A DNA stretch of 59,662 bases from Candidatus Treponema equifaecale (GTDB lineage: Bacteria > Spirochaetota > Spirochaetia > Treponematales > Treponemataceae), in assembly GCA_018064905.1 (NCBI GenBank), contig JAGHUJ010000005.1, positions 1-59,662 of the forward strand. Reading direction: 5' to 3'. The notes under the pieces were generated by a model. That model was not told the DNA's origin, did not search any database, and saw nothing but the letters and a program-made list of their open reading frames with translations. Both the position numbers and the translations under genes were made by a program. Position 1 is the stretch's first letter, and each line of letters opens with the position of its first letter. Below are positions 34,626-44,177 of this stretch, piece after piece.

Positions 34626-36422
34626 ATGTCAAAAAATACAATTCCTACACGCGCTCAGGTTCCTGCTTCGGACAAATGGGACCTTTCCACTTTATATAAA
34701 TCTGACGAAGACTGGGAAAAAGCCCTTGCTTCAATTTCTGAACTTTCACAAAAGGTTGTTTCATTTAAAGGCCACCTTGCAGAATCTTCTCAGCAGCTTC
34801 TTGGCGCATTAAAGGCAAACGAAGACCTTGAAAAAGTTATCGAAACTGTCTACAACTATGCTTCCCTTCAGCACACTGCGGACGAAAGTGATTCAGGTGC
34901 TCAGGACAGGGAAGGCCGTGCAATGATGGCTTATGCAAAGGCAGAAAGCGAAACTTCCTTCTTCACTCCTGAACTCATGGAAATTCCTGACGAAACCGTT
35001 TCAAAATGGCTGGAACTTCCAGAATTTGCTGACTACAAAATTTTCGTTCAGAAATCCCTCCATTACAAGCCATATACGCTTTCAGAAAAAGAAGAAAAGC
35101 TTCTGTCACTTCAATCGGAAAGTGGAAACACTGCAGACAATGCATTCAGTCTCCTTACAAATGTTGACCTGGACTTCAAGCCAGTTCACATCAACGGAGA
35201 AGAAAAGCCTCTTACCCAGAGCACATTCACCCTTCATCTCCATAATGCAGACCGTGAAGTCCGAAAAGAAGCCTACAAAAATTTCTACGAAGGCTTTGTA
35301 AAGCATGAAAATACACTGGCTTCACTTTATGCAGGTTCAGTAAATCAGGACATTTTTATTGCCCGTGCAAGAGGTTACAGTTCTTCACTGGAATCACGGC
35401 TTTACGGAGACAAGGTTCCAGAATCGGTTTACAGAAATTTAATCGACACTGTTCACAAAAATCTTCCAACCCTTCACAAATATTATTCACTTCGCAAAAA
35501 GATTCTTGGTCTTTCAGAACTTCGTCACTATGATGTTTATGTTCCATTGGTAAAGGATGTTAAGGCCAGCACAAGCTATGATGAAGCCGTTGAAATCTGT
35601 CGAAATGCCCTTGCACCACTGGGAAAAGAATACACGGACATTCTCTGCGATGGTCTTAAAAACGGTTGGGTTGACCGCTACGAAAACAAAGGTAAACGTT
35701 CCGGGGCATTTTCTTCCGGGGCTTACACAGGCTATCCATACATTCTTTTAAATTACAAGGACGACTCAATCCGTGACCTTTTCACAATGGCCCACGAAGG
35801 CGGTCACTCAATGCACTCCCATTATTCAAAGACAAACAATCCTTTTATGTGCTACAGCTACACCATTTTTGAAGCTGAAGTTGCATCAACCTTCAATGAA
35901 GAACTGGTTTTTGAATATCTGCTGAAGAATGCAAAATCAGAGGAAATGAAAAAATACCTCCTTGCAATGCGCGCCGACGACATTCTGGCAACCTTGCACC
36001 GTCAGACAATGTTCGCTGAATTTGAGCTTAAGGCCCATGAACTTGTAGAAAATGGAACTCCACTCAGTGCAGAAGTCTTGAGAAAGATTTACCGTGAGCT
36101 TCTGGTTCAGTATTTTGGTCCTGAAATGGTTTTTGAAGAGGAATCAGACATGGAAGGCCTGAGAATTCCGCATTTTTACAGCGCATTCTATGTTTACAAA
36201 TATGCCACAGGAATTTCAGCCAGCCTTGCACTTGCAAAACGGGTAACTCAGGGCGGAGAAAAGGAACGGGAAGACTATTTCAAATTCCTCAAATCAGGTG
36301 GCAGCCGCTATCCAATCGAAAGCCTGAAAATTGCCGGAGTAGACATGTCATCATCCGAACCAGTTCAGAACGCATTGGACGTGTTTGCAGACATAGTTAA
36401 ACAGCTTGAAAAATTGTTTTAG
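34626..36422 (+). CDS. pepF: oligoendopeptidase F
   Basis: 598 aa from the ATG at 34626. An upstream in-frame start at 34599 would lie before the -10 box. M3 zinc peptidase: the HExxH motif is MAHEGGHSMHSHYSK (about 388-402), with the third ligand Glu in FEAEVASTFNEEL (about 416-428). The N-terminal oligopeptidase F domain (about 1-200) and the C-terminal IPHFYSAFYVYKYATGISAS segment are typical. It degrades cytoplasmic oligopeptides. A large REP-like hairpin follows the stop codon by 6 bp. Confidence 0.93.
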   Translation: MSKNTIPTRAQVPASDKWDLSTLYKSDEDWEKALASISELSQKVVSFKGHLAESSQQLLGALKANEDLEKVIETVYNYASLQHTADESDSGAQDREGRAMMAYAKAESETSFFTPELMEIPDETVSKWLELPEFADYKIFVQKSLHYKPYTLSEKEEKLLSLQSESGNTADNAFSLLTNVDLDFKPVHINGEEKPLTQSTFTLHLHNADREVRKEAYKNFYEGFVKHENTLASLYAGSVNQDIFIARARGYSSSLESRLYGDKVPESVYRNLIDTVHKNLPTLHKYYSLRKKILGLSELRHYDVYVPLVKDVKASTSYDEAVEICRNALAPLGKEYTDILCDGLKNGWVDRYENKGKRSGAFSSGAYTGYPYILLNYKDDSIRDLFTMAHEGGHSMHSHYSKTNNPFMCYSYTIFEAEVASTFNEELVFEYLLKNAKSEEMKKYLLAMRADDILATLHRQTMFAEFELKAHELVENGTPLSAEVLRKIYRELLVQYFGPEMVFEEESDMEGLRIPHFYSAFYVYKYATGISASLALAKRVTQGGEKEREDYFKFLKSGGSRYPIESLKIAGVDMSSSEPVQNALDVFADIVKQLEKLF

Positions 36423-36428
36423 CAAAAA

Positions 36429-36461
36429 GCAGGGTGGTTGAGCTTGTCGAAACTACCCTGC
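36429..36461. repeat. REP-like palindrome, copy 4, downstream of pepF
   Basis: GCAGGGTGGTTGAGC then TTGTCGAAACTACCCTGC. The core is at 36433-36457 and the arms are extended by GCAG/CTGC, making a long near-perfect hairpin just past the pepF stop, where it may stabilise the mRNA end. A truncated relative (TTTCGACCGGCTCAATCGGCGC) follows at about 36482. Confidence 0.7.
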
Positions 36462-36591
36462 AAACAATTTTGTTGCTTTGATTTCGACCGGCTCAATCGG
36501 CGCAACAAGATAAGCAAATGCAAAAATTTACTAAAGTTTCAGTCAAATCTGTCGATAATTGAAAGGATAAAATGTAATCTGGAGTTGGAAA

Positions 36592-37605
36592 ATGGAAAAG
36601 TCAGAGTTTTACACATTCTTAAAGGGAATCCCAAAGGCAGAACTTCACATCCACATTGAAGCTGTTATGAGCAAAGACACCATCAAAAAACTGTACCTCA
36701 AGAAAAATGGCGTAGAATTTTCTGATGCTGAAATGACTGAACTTTTCAACTACTCTGACTTAAACGGATTTATTGCAGCCTTCCTTAAGGTTCAGGATTT
36801 GTTCACTTCCGTTGACGACTTTGACCTTATTTTTGAAGACCTTAAAAATTATCTTCTTAGAAACGGCATCGCTTATTGTGAAGCATTTTTTGCGCCATCT
36901 GCATTCATCAAGAAAGGCTTCTCTTATGCTGAAATGACAAAAAATTTCCAGAAGAACCTCAAGAAAATCGAAGAAGAAACTGGAATCAAAGTTCTGCTCA
37001 TGGGCGATGTAAGCCGAACCTTTGGCCTTGAAAATGCAGAAAACAACTTCAAGATGTTCTCGGAAAATCCATTTGAAGGCTTTATTGGAATTGGGCTTGG
37101 CGGTGCAGAAAGCAAAGGTCCTTCCAAAGATTTTGGACCTGTTTTTGAAAAGGCACACAAGGCTGGTTTCCACGCTGTAGCCCATGCAGGCGAAGACTGC
37201 GGTCCTGAATCAATCTGGGATGCCATTAAAATCTGTAAGGCTGAAAGAATCGGTCACGGAATTACAGCTTCACAAGATGAAGAACTCATGAAATATCTTT
37301 CAGAAAATAAAATTGCTCTGGAAGTTTGTCCAACCAGCAATGTTTTCACAAAAAAATATGTTAAGGCAATGAGTGAGCATCCGGTTCGACAGTTCTTTGA
37401 TAAAAAGGTTCCTGTTGTAATCGGCACTGATGATCCGATTTTCTTTGGCGTTGAGCTTTTGGACGAATACTGGAACCTTTACACCGATCTTAAATTTACA
37501 AAGGAAGAATTCAAAGAGCTGATTATGAACAGTTTTGATTATTCATTCCTTTCTCCAAGCGATAAATTTACTTTCAAAAACTCAGTTGAAGACAGCTGGA
37601 AATAA
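36592..37605 (+). CDS. add: adenosine deaminase
   Basis: 337 aa. Metal-dependent deaminase motifs: first ligands in KAELHIHIEA (about 15-24; HxH), VAHAGEDCGPESIW (about 197-210; catalytic HAGE), ERIGHGI (about 221-227) and VVIGTDDPIFFGVEL (about 279-293; ligand Asp). It hydrolyses adenosine (or adenine) to inosine (or hypoxanthine) plus ammonia. The usual HxHLEG is HIHIEA here, a small deviation near the purine pocket, so adenine or another purine is possible. A GGAG Shine-Dalgarno precedes the ATG. A degraded paralogue follows 3 bp downstream. Confidence 0.88.
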   Translation: MEKSEFYTFLKGIPKAELHIHIEAVMSKDTIKKLYLKKNGVEFSDAEMTELFNYSDLNGFIAAFLKVQDLFTSVDDFDLIFEDLKNYLLRNGIAYCEAFFAPSAFIKKGFSYAEMTKNFQKNLKKIEEETGIKVLLMGDVSRTFGLENAENNFKMFSENPFEGFIGIGLGGAESKGPSKDFGPVFEKAHKAGFHAVAHAGEDCGPESIWDAIKICKAERIGHGITASQDEELMKYLSENKIALEVCPTSNVFTKKYVKAMSEHPVRQFFDKKVPVVIGTDDPIFFGVELLDEYWNLYTDLKFTKEEFKELIMNSFDYSFLSPSDKFTFKNSVEDSWK

Positions 37606-37608
37606 AAT

Positions 37609-38481
37609 TTGGCAACCGTAGCAGATTTTCACAGGCTTTCGAAAATTGATTATCTCAACAATCTCCATCTTGGAATGACTTACAGGAATTTTGTCCGCTG
37701 GTCTGATTTTCTTATTCCGGGCTTTCCTGAAAATTCACCTTGTCTTGATTCCAGTCTCAGAGATGAAGTTTCTTTTTACACTGATTTAAAAGTTCAGACA
37801 AAACAGGATTTCTTCAATCTGGTTTATCTTTCGATTTCTGAATCAATGGCGGACAGTGTGAAGGTTCTGAACGGTGCAGTTGCCTTTGATTTTTGCAAAA
37901 AGTTTCAGACCGCTGCGAATTTTATCGAAGTTTTGAAGGAAATTGAAGAAAAATATTCCAACGAAATAAAGATTCGTCCAACTTTGAAAATCAACAGCAA
38001 TATTGAGGAAAATCTTTCACTTGCAGAAGCCTTTGTTGACAACAAAAGCATTTACGGTGTCTATGTTGTAGGAAACAAATTTACTTCAGAGAAAGTTGAG
38101 AATTACAGGAATATTTTAAAAATCGGAAGAAAAAATGGTTTGCGGACTTTGCTTGAATGCAGGTCTCTTTCAAAAACCGAAGATCTTTTGTTTGCTTTGA
38201 AGACATACGAGCCTGAAGCCCTTAAAGATTTGCCCGACGAACTTTACAGCAGTGAAGTTGAGGAGCTTATAAAGCAAATGGATGTGAAAATCGTCCTTAG
38301 TCCTGCAACACAAAATTTGAAATTTATGCGCAAGCTCGCAGATGACGGCCTTAAACTGAATCTTTGCACTGACAGTTTTCTGTTCTACAAAAAATCCCTT
38401 TCTGAATTTGCAGCCGACATTTGCAATTCCGCTCTCTTCACAGTCGAAGAAATGAAAGTGCTATTTGCAACGCTACTTTAA
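37609..38481 (+). CDS. adenosine-deaminase-like pseudoenzyme
   Basis: 290 aa, probably starting at TTG 37609, three bases after the add stop; no clear Shine-Dalgarno, so the start is uncertain. It follows the deaminase fold in outline: [22 protein letters not shown] at the N-terminus resembles the add start, [21 protein letters not shown] matches the add 'GIGLGGAE...F' segment and [24 protein letters not shown] matches 'VVIGTDDPIFFGVELLDEYWNL'. All catalytic signatures are gone: no HxH, LLECRS replaces HAGE, no GHG. It is therefore likely a catalytically dead partner or a protein with a new role, co-expressed with add. It overlaps mnmG by 9 bp on the opposite strand. Confidence 0.7.
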   Translation: MATVADFHRLSKIDYLNNLHLGMTYRNFVRWSDFLIPGFPENSPCLDSSLRDEVSFYTDLKVQTKQDFFNLVYLSISESMADSVKVLNGAVAFDFCKKFQTAANFIEVLKEIEEKYSNEIKIRPTLKINSNIEENLSLAEAFVDNKSIYGVYVVGNKFTSEKVENYRNILKIGRKNGLRTLLECRSLSKTEDLLFALKTYEPEALKDLPDELYSSEVEELIKQMDVKIVLSPATQNLKFMRKLADDGLKLNLCTDSFLFYKKSLSEFAADICNSALFTVEEMKVLFATLL

Positions 38482-40530
38482 ATATACCATCAACAGCATT
38501 ATGTCTGAATTTCTAATTCCTGAGATTCGGCTGGCTTGGCCTAGGGTTAGGGGACGTACGGCTTCTAGTTTGGCCCGGCTTTCGGAACTTAGGGCCGGTA
38601 ATTTTCCGTAATCAAAATCTGCAGGGATGTGGAATTTTTCCATTTTGTGCATTTTTTCTACGCGGGCATCCTGCTTGATTATGTAATACTTGTATTTTGC
38701 GTCTTCCTGGGCAATTTCCCAAACCAATGGAGCAAAGCCCGGATTTTCTGCGTCTGGTTTCTTCAAAAGAATTTCCACTGCTTCATCAACCTGCTGATAC
38801 TTCAGGTTTGTGGCATCCAGCTGAGCCTGAGTTTTTATTCCAACCTTGAATGCTTTTTCAGCAAGTCTGCGGTCTGCCGTATCATGTCGAAGCTTAAGTC
38901 TGTATTCAGCACGGGCTGTGAACATTCTGTAAGGTTCTTTTGTTCCCAATGTAACCAGATCGTCAATGAGAACGCCGATGTAGGCTTCATCACGGCCCAG
39001 AATCATTGGTTCCCATTCTGGAATCTTTCTGAAATTTTCTCTGCCCTGAGCACGCTGACAGGATTCCAGCATTTCGTTTACAAAATGAGTTTCTTTTGCG
39101 CTGATCTCAGCAAACTGTTTGATTTCATCTTCAGAAAAATGTGCTTTTGGCATAAAACAGCCTGCTTCTGCACTGGCCGGAGCCTGACCCATTTCAGGTT
39201 TTGCAGCGCACAGTTCTCCGCAAAGCTCCTTGTGTGCCCTTGCATAAAGACCGGCGTTGATTCCTGCAACCAATCCCTGACCTGCTGCTTCTTCATAGCC
39301 TGATGTTCCGTTGATCTGACCTGCATCAAAAAGTCCTGCAACACGTTTTGTTTCAAGGCTTGGAAAAAGCTGGGTTGGCTCAACATAATCGTATTCAACA
39401 GCATAACCAGGTCTTGAAACATGGCAGTTCTCAAATCCCGGCATTGTTCTTAAAAAAGCATCCTGAACTTCTTCCGGCAAGCTGGAAGAAAGTCCGTTCA
39501 GGTAAATTTCATCAGTTGCAAGGGATTCCGGCTCAACAAAAAGCTGATGTCGTTCCCGTTCTGCAAAACGCATTACCTTGTCTTCGATTGAAGGACAGTA
39601 GCGGGGACCGATTCCGCTGATTTTACCTGAATAAAGTGGGGATCGTCCTATATTTTCACGGATGATTTTATGTGTATCTTCGTTTGTGTAGACAAGATGG
39701 CAAGGAACCATAGGTCTGTCTACAGTTTCATTTTCAAAGGAGAACGGAATTACAACATCATCTCCGCCCTGTTCTTCAAGCTGTGTAAAATCGATGGTGT
39801 GCTTTAGAATTCGTGGAGGAGTTCCAGTCTTAAGACGGCCTGTGGTAAAGCCAAGACGGTTCAGTGACTGTGTGAGACCAAATGCAGCCTGCTCTCCAAT
39901 TCTTCCACATGGAGCATCGTATTCACCAATGAAGATTCTTCCGCCCAAAAATGTACCTGTTGTAAGAACACAGGAACGAACTGGAATTATGCGGCCTCGT
40001 TCTGTTACAACCGCAGTGATTTTTTGTCTTTTTCCGGATTTTGCTGCTTCAGAAAGAACTTTTTCTTCTGTGTATTCACCTGGAATCTGGCCTTTTTGCT
40101 GGCTTTCTGCAGGTGGAAGATCTGTGTCAGATGCAGTTGTGAGAATGTCTACAACTGTGTCCATTAATGTGTAGAGATTTTTTGTAGTTTCAACTGTCTG
40201 GCGTGCCAAAGAAGAGTAGAGCAGTTTGTCTGCCTGTGAGCGAGGTGACTGAACTGCAGGACCACGGCTTTTGTTCAGCATACGGAACTGAATCATTGAT
40301 TTGTCGATGAGTTTTCCCATTTCGCCGCCAAGAGCATCGATTTCTCGGACAATGTTTCCCTTGGCAATTCCACCAATGGAAGGGTTGCAGCTCATTCTTG
40401 AAATGGAGTCGATAGTCTGCGTAATAAGAACTGTCTTGAGTCCCATTCGGGCACAGGCAAGGGCAGCCTCAATACCAGCGTGACCACCGCCAACTACAGC
40501 AACATCATAAAAATCATAAAAACCGGACAT
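38473..40530 (-). CDS. mnmG: tRNA uridine 5-carboxymethylaminomethyl modification enzyme MnmG
   Basis: 685 aa from the ATG at 40530. FAD-binding Rossmann motif [21 protein letters not shown] (about 11-31), then [27 protein letters not shown], the [11 protein letters not shown] motif and the FAD-site [28 protein letters not shown] (about 405-432). With MnmE it installs the cmnm5 group at U34 of several tRNAs. It is ~50 residues longer than E. coli MnmG because of two low-complexity inserts (about 148-182, [11 protein letters not shown]...; about 445-465, [11 protein letters not shown]). A promoter TTGTAC-17-TATAAT ends 7 nt before the ATG. Confidence 0.94.
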   Translation of the reverse strand: MSGFYDFYDVAVVGGGHAGIEAALACARMGLKTVLITQTIDSISRMSCNPSIGGIAKGNIVREIDALGGEMGKLIDKSMIQFRMLNKSRGPAVQSPRSQADKLLYSSLARQTVETTKNLYTLMDTVVDILTTASDTDLPPAESQQKGQIPGEYTEEKVLSEAAKSGKRQKITAVVTERGRIIPVRSCVLTTGTFLGGRIFIGEYDAPCGRIGEQAAFGLTQSLNRLGFTTGRLKTGTPPRILKHTIDFTQLEEQGGDDVVIPFSFENETVDRPMVPCHLVYTNEDTHKIIRENIGRSPLYSGKISGIGPRYCPSIEDKVMRFAERERHQLFVEPESLATDEIYLNGLSSSLPEEVQDAFLRTMPGFENCHVSRPGYAVEYDYVEPTQLFPSLETKRVAGLFDAGQINGTSGYEEAAGQGLVAGINAGLYARAHKELCGELCAAKPEMGQAPASAEAGCFMPKAHFSEDEIKQFAEISAKETHFVNEMLESCQRAQGRENFRKIPEWEPMILGRDEAYIGVLIDDLVTLGTKEPYRMFTARAEYRLKLRHDTADRRLAEKAFKVGIKTQAQLDATNLKYQQVDEAVEILLKKPDAENPGFAPLVWEIAQEDAKYKYYIIKQDARVEKMHKMEKFHIPADFDYGKLPALSSESRAKLEAVRPLTLGQASRISGIRNSDIMLLMVYLK

Positions 40531-40537
40531 AACGATA

Positions 40538-40588
40538 ATTATATAGAAAATTGTCAGCGTGTACAAATGACGCTTTTTCCTCTATAAT
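40538..40588. promoter_or_regulatory. divergent, overlapping mnmG / lipoprotein promoters
   Basis: Minus strand: -35 TTGTAC (40566-40561), 17 nt, -10 TATAAT (40543-40538) for mnmG. Plus strand: -35 TGTACA (40560-40565), 17 nt, -10 TATAAT (40583-40588) for the SH3 lipoprotein. Both -35 boxes share the same GTAC palindrome, so polymerase can serve only one direction at a time. Confidence 0.6.
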
Positions 40589-40598
40589 TTCTTCTATT

Positions 40599-41945
40599 AT
40601 GAAAGCAATTTCCAGACTTTTTTGCGCACTTTGTTTTGTTGGTGCTTTTTTATTCACAGGCTGTTCGGGCAAGCTTGGTTACAGCGTTCTTTTGTGGAAC
40701 AATCCTGAGCTTGGAGTTTCAGACGGAACAATTCTCACTGTTTATATCAAATCAAACATTTCACAGGTATATGTTGCCTCATTGCCAGATTCAAAAGAAA
40801 AATTCGAGCTTCCTTTGTGGCAGATTACGGAACCAGAAAGCAAGGGCAAGGCGCTCAAACAGCAGCAGCGTTTTAAGGATTTTGAACATACATACGCTTC
40901 TGTAAAGCTGGACGGTCTTCCAATTCGTGCTGATGCGGTGAACACTGCAAAACAGGTTTATCGTCTTCGTCAGGGTGAAATAATCCGTTGTCTTTACCGT
41001 GGAAAAGGTGCAGCTGTTACAAACGGAAATGGAAACATGAGCGGCGAATGGCTGAGAGTTCTCACTTCAACTGGAACAATCGGCTGGTGCTTCTCCCACA
41101 ATCTGGAGCTGTTTCAGGCCGAAAATGAAGTGGTGTTCAATGGTTCAGCTTCTGCAGAGACTTCAGAAAACACAGGCTCAACTTTGGAAGAAGTGTTCAA
41201 GGCTGCAAATGACAGAAAATGGTATCCTGAAAGCTTCTCAGAAATGATAAAGACTCAGCGAATCCATGTTCAGAAAATGGACCCTTCTTATGGTTTTGAT
41301 TTTGGCCTCAATGTTGATGAGGAAGGAAATGTTTCTTTAAACGGAACTGCAAAAATTGCTGGTGAAGATGGCGTTAAAACCTGGACTTACACAGGAATCA
41401 CAAAGAAAGCAGAACGTGAATATGAATTTACCGGAACATCACTTCAGGCAACATTCCGTGGTCAGAACACATTGGTCATTCAGTACATGGAAAAGGGCAA
41501 GGTGAAGGTTGAAACCTTTGTGGCAACTGGTGTTAATATAGAAGAAATTGTTCAGAAAGAACTTTACCGCAGACAGGACGAACTTAAGAAAATTGCTTCA
41601 GCTGGTCCGGTTTTCAGAAGCTCAAACTACGGTACAATCGAATTCAACAATGAAAACAGCGTAACCTGGAAGGACTACAAGCTTCTGGTTCCTTCTGTAA
41701 TCAGTGAAAGCGCATTGGGTTCAGTTACAGTCACAATAGAATACTTCATTTCAAATTCACTTAAATCTTCTTACGACGGTGTAATTACAATGCACTTTGT
41801 GGGAATGGAAAATGGAATCAACTTCCTCTATAAACTTACAGATACCGGCCTTCGTCTTGAAGATGCAACAAAAGCACCTGTTAAAGAAGGCATAATCACA
41901 GCCCGCAGCGCCTCTCCAATGGTGCTCTTTTTTGAAAAAAACTAG
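40599..41945 (+). CDS. SH3-domain lipoprotein
   Basis: 448 aa from the ATG at 40599, which opens a lipoprotein signal (AISRLFCALCFVGAFLFTGC, lipid Cys about residue 22). A bacterial SH3-like domain lies around 100-175 (LPIRADAVNTAKQVYRLRQGEIIRCLYRGKGAAV...GEWLRVLTSTGTIGWCFSHNLELF). The rest (about 190-448) is a beta-rich C-terminal region of unknown family that repeats the pattern DEEGNVSLNGTAKIAGEDGVKTWTYTG. It is probably an envelope protein binding peptidoglycan or another periplasmic ligand. The ABC-F gene follows after 9 bp. Confidence 0.75.
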   Translation: MKAISRLFCALCFVGAFLFTGCSGKLGYSVLLWNNPELGVSDGTILTVYIKSNISQVYVASLPDSKEKFELPLWQITEPESKGKALKQQQRFKDFEHTYASVKLDGLPIRADAVNTAKQVYRLRQGEIIRCLYRGKGAAVTNGNGNMSGEWLRVLTSTGTIGWCFSHNLELFQAENEVVFNGSASAETSENTGSTLEEVFKAANDRKWYPESFSEMIKTQRIHVQKMDPSYGFDFGLNVDEEGNVSLNGTAKIAGEDGVKTWTYTGITKKAEREYEFTGTSLQATFRGQNTLVIQYMEKGKVKVETFVATGVNIEEIVQKELYRRQDELKKIASAGPVFRSSNYGTIEFNNENSVTWKDYKLLVPSVISESALGSVTVTIEYFISNSLKSSYDGVITMHFVGMENGINFLYKLTDTGLRLEDATKAPVKEGIITARSASPMVLFFEKN

Positions 41946-41954
41946 GAACTGAAT

Positions 41955-44006
41955 ATGGCTTTTGTACAATTTTCACAGGTGTCACTGTCTTTTGGAGATC
42001 GTGACATTCTTAAAAACGTTTCTGTAAATCTTGCATCCGGCTCCAAGGCGGCTCTTACTGGTGCCAACGGAACAGGAAAATCAACCCTCATAAAAGTAAT
42101 GGCTGGTTTGGTTCAGCCTGATGAAGGCCAGCGAATTGCACAGAAGGATTCAAGAATCGCATATCTTCCACAGAGCGGACTTACTCACCACGGCTGCTCA
42201 TTGCGTGAAGAAGCTGACAAGGCTTTTGTTTTTGGATACGAACTGACAGAAGAACTTGAAAAAATCGGAGACCAGCTTAAGGAAGGTAGTGGAAATCAGA
42301 CGGCACTTTTGGAACGCCACGACAAAATCATAAACGAGCTGGAAGATTCCGGCTGGAACAGAAGAAGCGTACTTGCAGAGCAGATTTTGATTGGTCTTGG
42401 CTTTAAGCGAGAAGATTTGGACAGAAACTGCGAGGAATTTTCCGGCGGATGGCAGATGAGAATTGCATTGGCAAAGGCATTGATGGTAAATCCAGACATT
42501 CTTCTTCTTGACGAACCTACAAACTACCTTGATATTGAAGCCCGCCAATGGCTTGAAACCTTTTTGAACAATTTTAAGGGCGGATTTTTGCTGGTCAGCC
42601 ATGACCGTTACTTCCTTGACCACACAATCAACGAAGTTTACGAACTTTTTAACGGCGATTTGCACCGCTATCCTGGAAATTTTTCTCATTATGAAAAGGT
42701 TCGTGAAGTTGAACTTGAAACTTTGATTCACGAATACGAAAAGCAGCAGGATGAAATCAATCACCTTCAGGAATTTATTGACCGATTTAGATACAAGGCA
42801 ACAAAGGCAATTCAGGTTCAGGAAAGAATCAAAATGCTGGATAAAATTCTGGAAAACGAAATCGTAATTCCTGAATCGCTGAAAAAAATCCATTTTAAAT
42901 TTCCGGCAGCCCCACATTCAGGCCGACTTGTGGCAACTTTGACTGGAATTACAAAGTCCTACGACGGCCAGCGCAAGGTTATAGACAATCTGGATTTGCT
43001 TCTTGAAAACGGTGACAGACTTGTGGTTGCTGGCCACAACGGTGCTGGTAAATCTACTTTGCTCAGAATTCTGGCCGGTGTTGATCCAAATTTTGAAGGC
43101 GAAGTTAAGCTTGGTGCAGGTGTTTCAATCGGTTACTTCTCTCAGGATAATGCGGAAACCTTAAAGGGCAGTGCCACAATTCTTGAAACAATCGAAGCCG
43201 ATGCACCACTTGAACTGATTCCAAAAGTTCGAGACATGCTGGGGGCTTTCCTTTTCCGAGGAGATGATGTTTTCAAAAGCCTGGACGTACTTTCCGGCGG
43301 TGAAAAATCTCGTGTGGCTTTGCTCAAACTTCTGCTTCGTCCTGTAAACCTTCTGATTCTTGACGAACCTACAAACCACCTGGACATGCATTCCAAGGAT
43401 GTGCTTTTGAATGCGTTGAAGGATTTTGGCGGAACTGTAATTTTTGTAAGCCATGACCGTGGATTTATCGAAGATCTTTCAACACGGGTTCTGGAACTTA
43501 AGCCAGGCCAGTTCAGAACTTTCCCAGGTGACTACAAATATTACATGCAGAGGTTAACTGATGATAGGGAGCGGCCACAAAGTGGCAAAAACTCACGAGG
43601 TGAGTTTTTAGAGAGTCTGCCGAAGAGCTATGCTCGTAGGGCAAATGGCCTTGTTGGAAATGCAGAGTTGAAATCTGATGGTAATGCGGTAGTTTCGACA
43701 GGCTCAACCACCGCAACATCGAAAACAACCACCGCATCTGCCTCAAAATTGAGTTGGGAAGAAAAAAAGAAACAGGATGCTGAAAAACGCAAGGCCGAAA
43801 AACTGGTAAAGCAGCTGGAAGAAAAAATTGCAGCACTTGAAGCTGAAAAACAGGCAGAAGAAAACAAAATGGCAGATCCTGAAGTCTATTCCAACGGAGA
43901 AAAAGCCAAGGCCGTTCAAAACAAAATAACAGAATTGTCAGAACAGCTGGAAAACCTTAATATGGAATGGATGGAAGCTGCAGAAGCTTTGGAACAGTTT
44001 AGTTAA
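41955..44006 (+). CDS. ABC-F family ATPase
   Basis: 683 aa. Two ABC cassettes and no membrane segments: Walker A GANGTGKSTLIKV (about 36-48) with signature FSGGWQMRIALAKAL and Walker B LLLDEPTNYLD; second Walker A GHNGAGKSTLLRI (about 361-373) with LSGGEKSRVALLKLL and LLILDEPTNHLD. The linker between cassettes (about 250-290) is the helical region that enters the ribosome in this family. It likely acts on translation. Between cassette 2 and a C-terminal coiled coil lies a ~75-residue segment of repeat origin (about 535-600), including VVSTGSTTATSKTTTASASK and a hairpin element that keeps the frame open. Confidence 0.92.
   Translation: MAFVQFSQVSLSFGDRDILKNVSVNLASGSKAALTGANGTGKSTLIKVMAGLVQPDEGQRIAQKDSRIAYLPQSGLTHHGCSLREEADKAFVFGYELTEELEKIGDQLKEGSGNQTALLERHDKIINELEDSGWNRRSVLAEQILIGLGFKREDLDRNCEEFSGGWQMRIALAKALMVNPDILLLDEPTNYLDIEARQWLETFLNNFKGGFLLVSHDRYFLDHTINEVYELFNGDLHRYPGNFSHYEKVREVELETLIHEYEKQQDEINHLQEFIDRFRYKATKAIQVQERIKMLDKILENEIVIPESLKKIHFKFPAAPHSGRLVATLTGITKSYDGQRKVIDNLDLLLENGDRLVVAGHNGAGKSTLLRILAGVDPNFEGEVKLGAGVSIGYFSQDNAETLKGSATILETIEADAPLELIPKVRDMLGAFLFRGDDVFKSLDVLSGGEKSRVALLKLLLRPVNLLILDEPTNHLDMHSKDVLLNALKDFGGTVIFVSHDRGFIEDLSTRVLELKPGQFRTFPGDYKYYMQRLTDDRERPQSGKNSRGEFLESLPKSYARRANGLVGNAELKSDGNAVVSTGSTTATSKTTTASASKLSWEEKKKQDAEKRKAEKLVKQLEEKIAALEAEKQAEENKMADPEVYSNGEKAKAVQNKITELSEQLENLNMEWMEAAEALEQFS
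43564..43638 (+). repeat. GAG-triloop hairpin element, copy 2 (in ABC-F frame)
   Basis: Begins ATAGGGAGC. A 5-bp stem GCCAC/GTGGC with loop AAA is followed by a 10-bp stem AAAAACTCAC / GTGAGTTTTT (43587-43609) with loop GAG. AGAGAGTCTGCC follows, then AAGAGCTATGCTCGTA. Length is 75 bp, a multiple of three, so the ABC-F frame is kept through it (DRERPQSGKNSRGEF...). Confidence 0.7.
43688..43712. repeat. REP-like palindrome, copy 5 (in ABC-F frame)
   Basis: GGTAGTTTCGACAGGCTC followed by AACCACC, in the same frame as in murJ, so it again encodes VVSTGSTTA. It lies 50 bp after the hairpin element. Confidence 0.75.
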
Positions 44007-44177
44007 AGTGAAGTGGTAGCGATGGTAGCCCCGAAGTTCTAAAACTGCGGCGGTGGTTGAGGCTCTCGAAACCTCCAGAGCAGTTTTAGAATGGAGCGAA
44101 AGCGGAAGGGCGGACGTAGCGACGGCAACTTGTTGCCGTACCACCCGTAAAAAATAAAATAAAATGGAGAATGCAAT
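44007..44177. repeat. nested palindromes between the ABC-F gene and galE
   Basis: TTCTAAAACTGC (44038-44049) pairs with GCAGTTTTAGAA (44080-44091) over 12 bp. These arms enclose a degenerate REP-like copy (44052-44076, GGTGGTTGAGG...CGAAACCTCC). AATGGAGCGAAAGCGGAAG follows, with a stem GGCAAC/GTTGCC at about 44125-44138. The arrangement resembles the murJ/pepP gap. GGAG at 44165-44168 is the galE Shine-Dalgarno. Confidence 0.6.
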
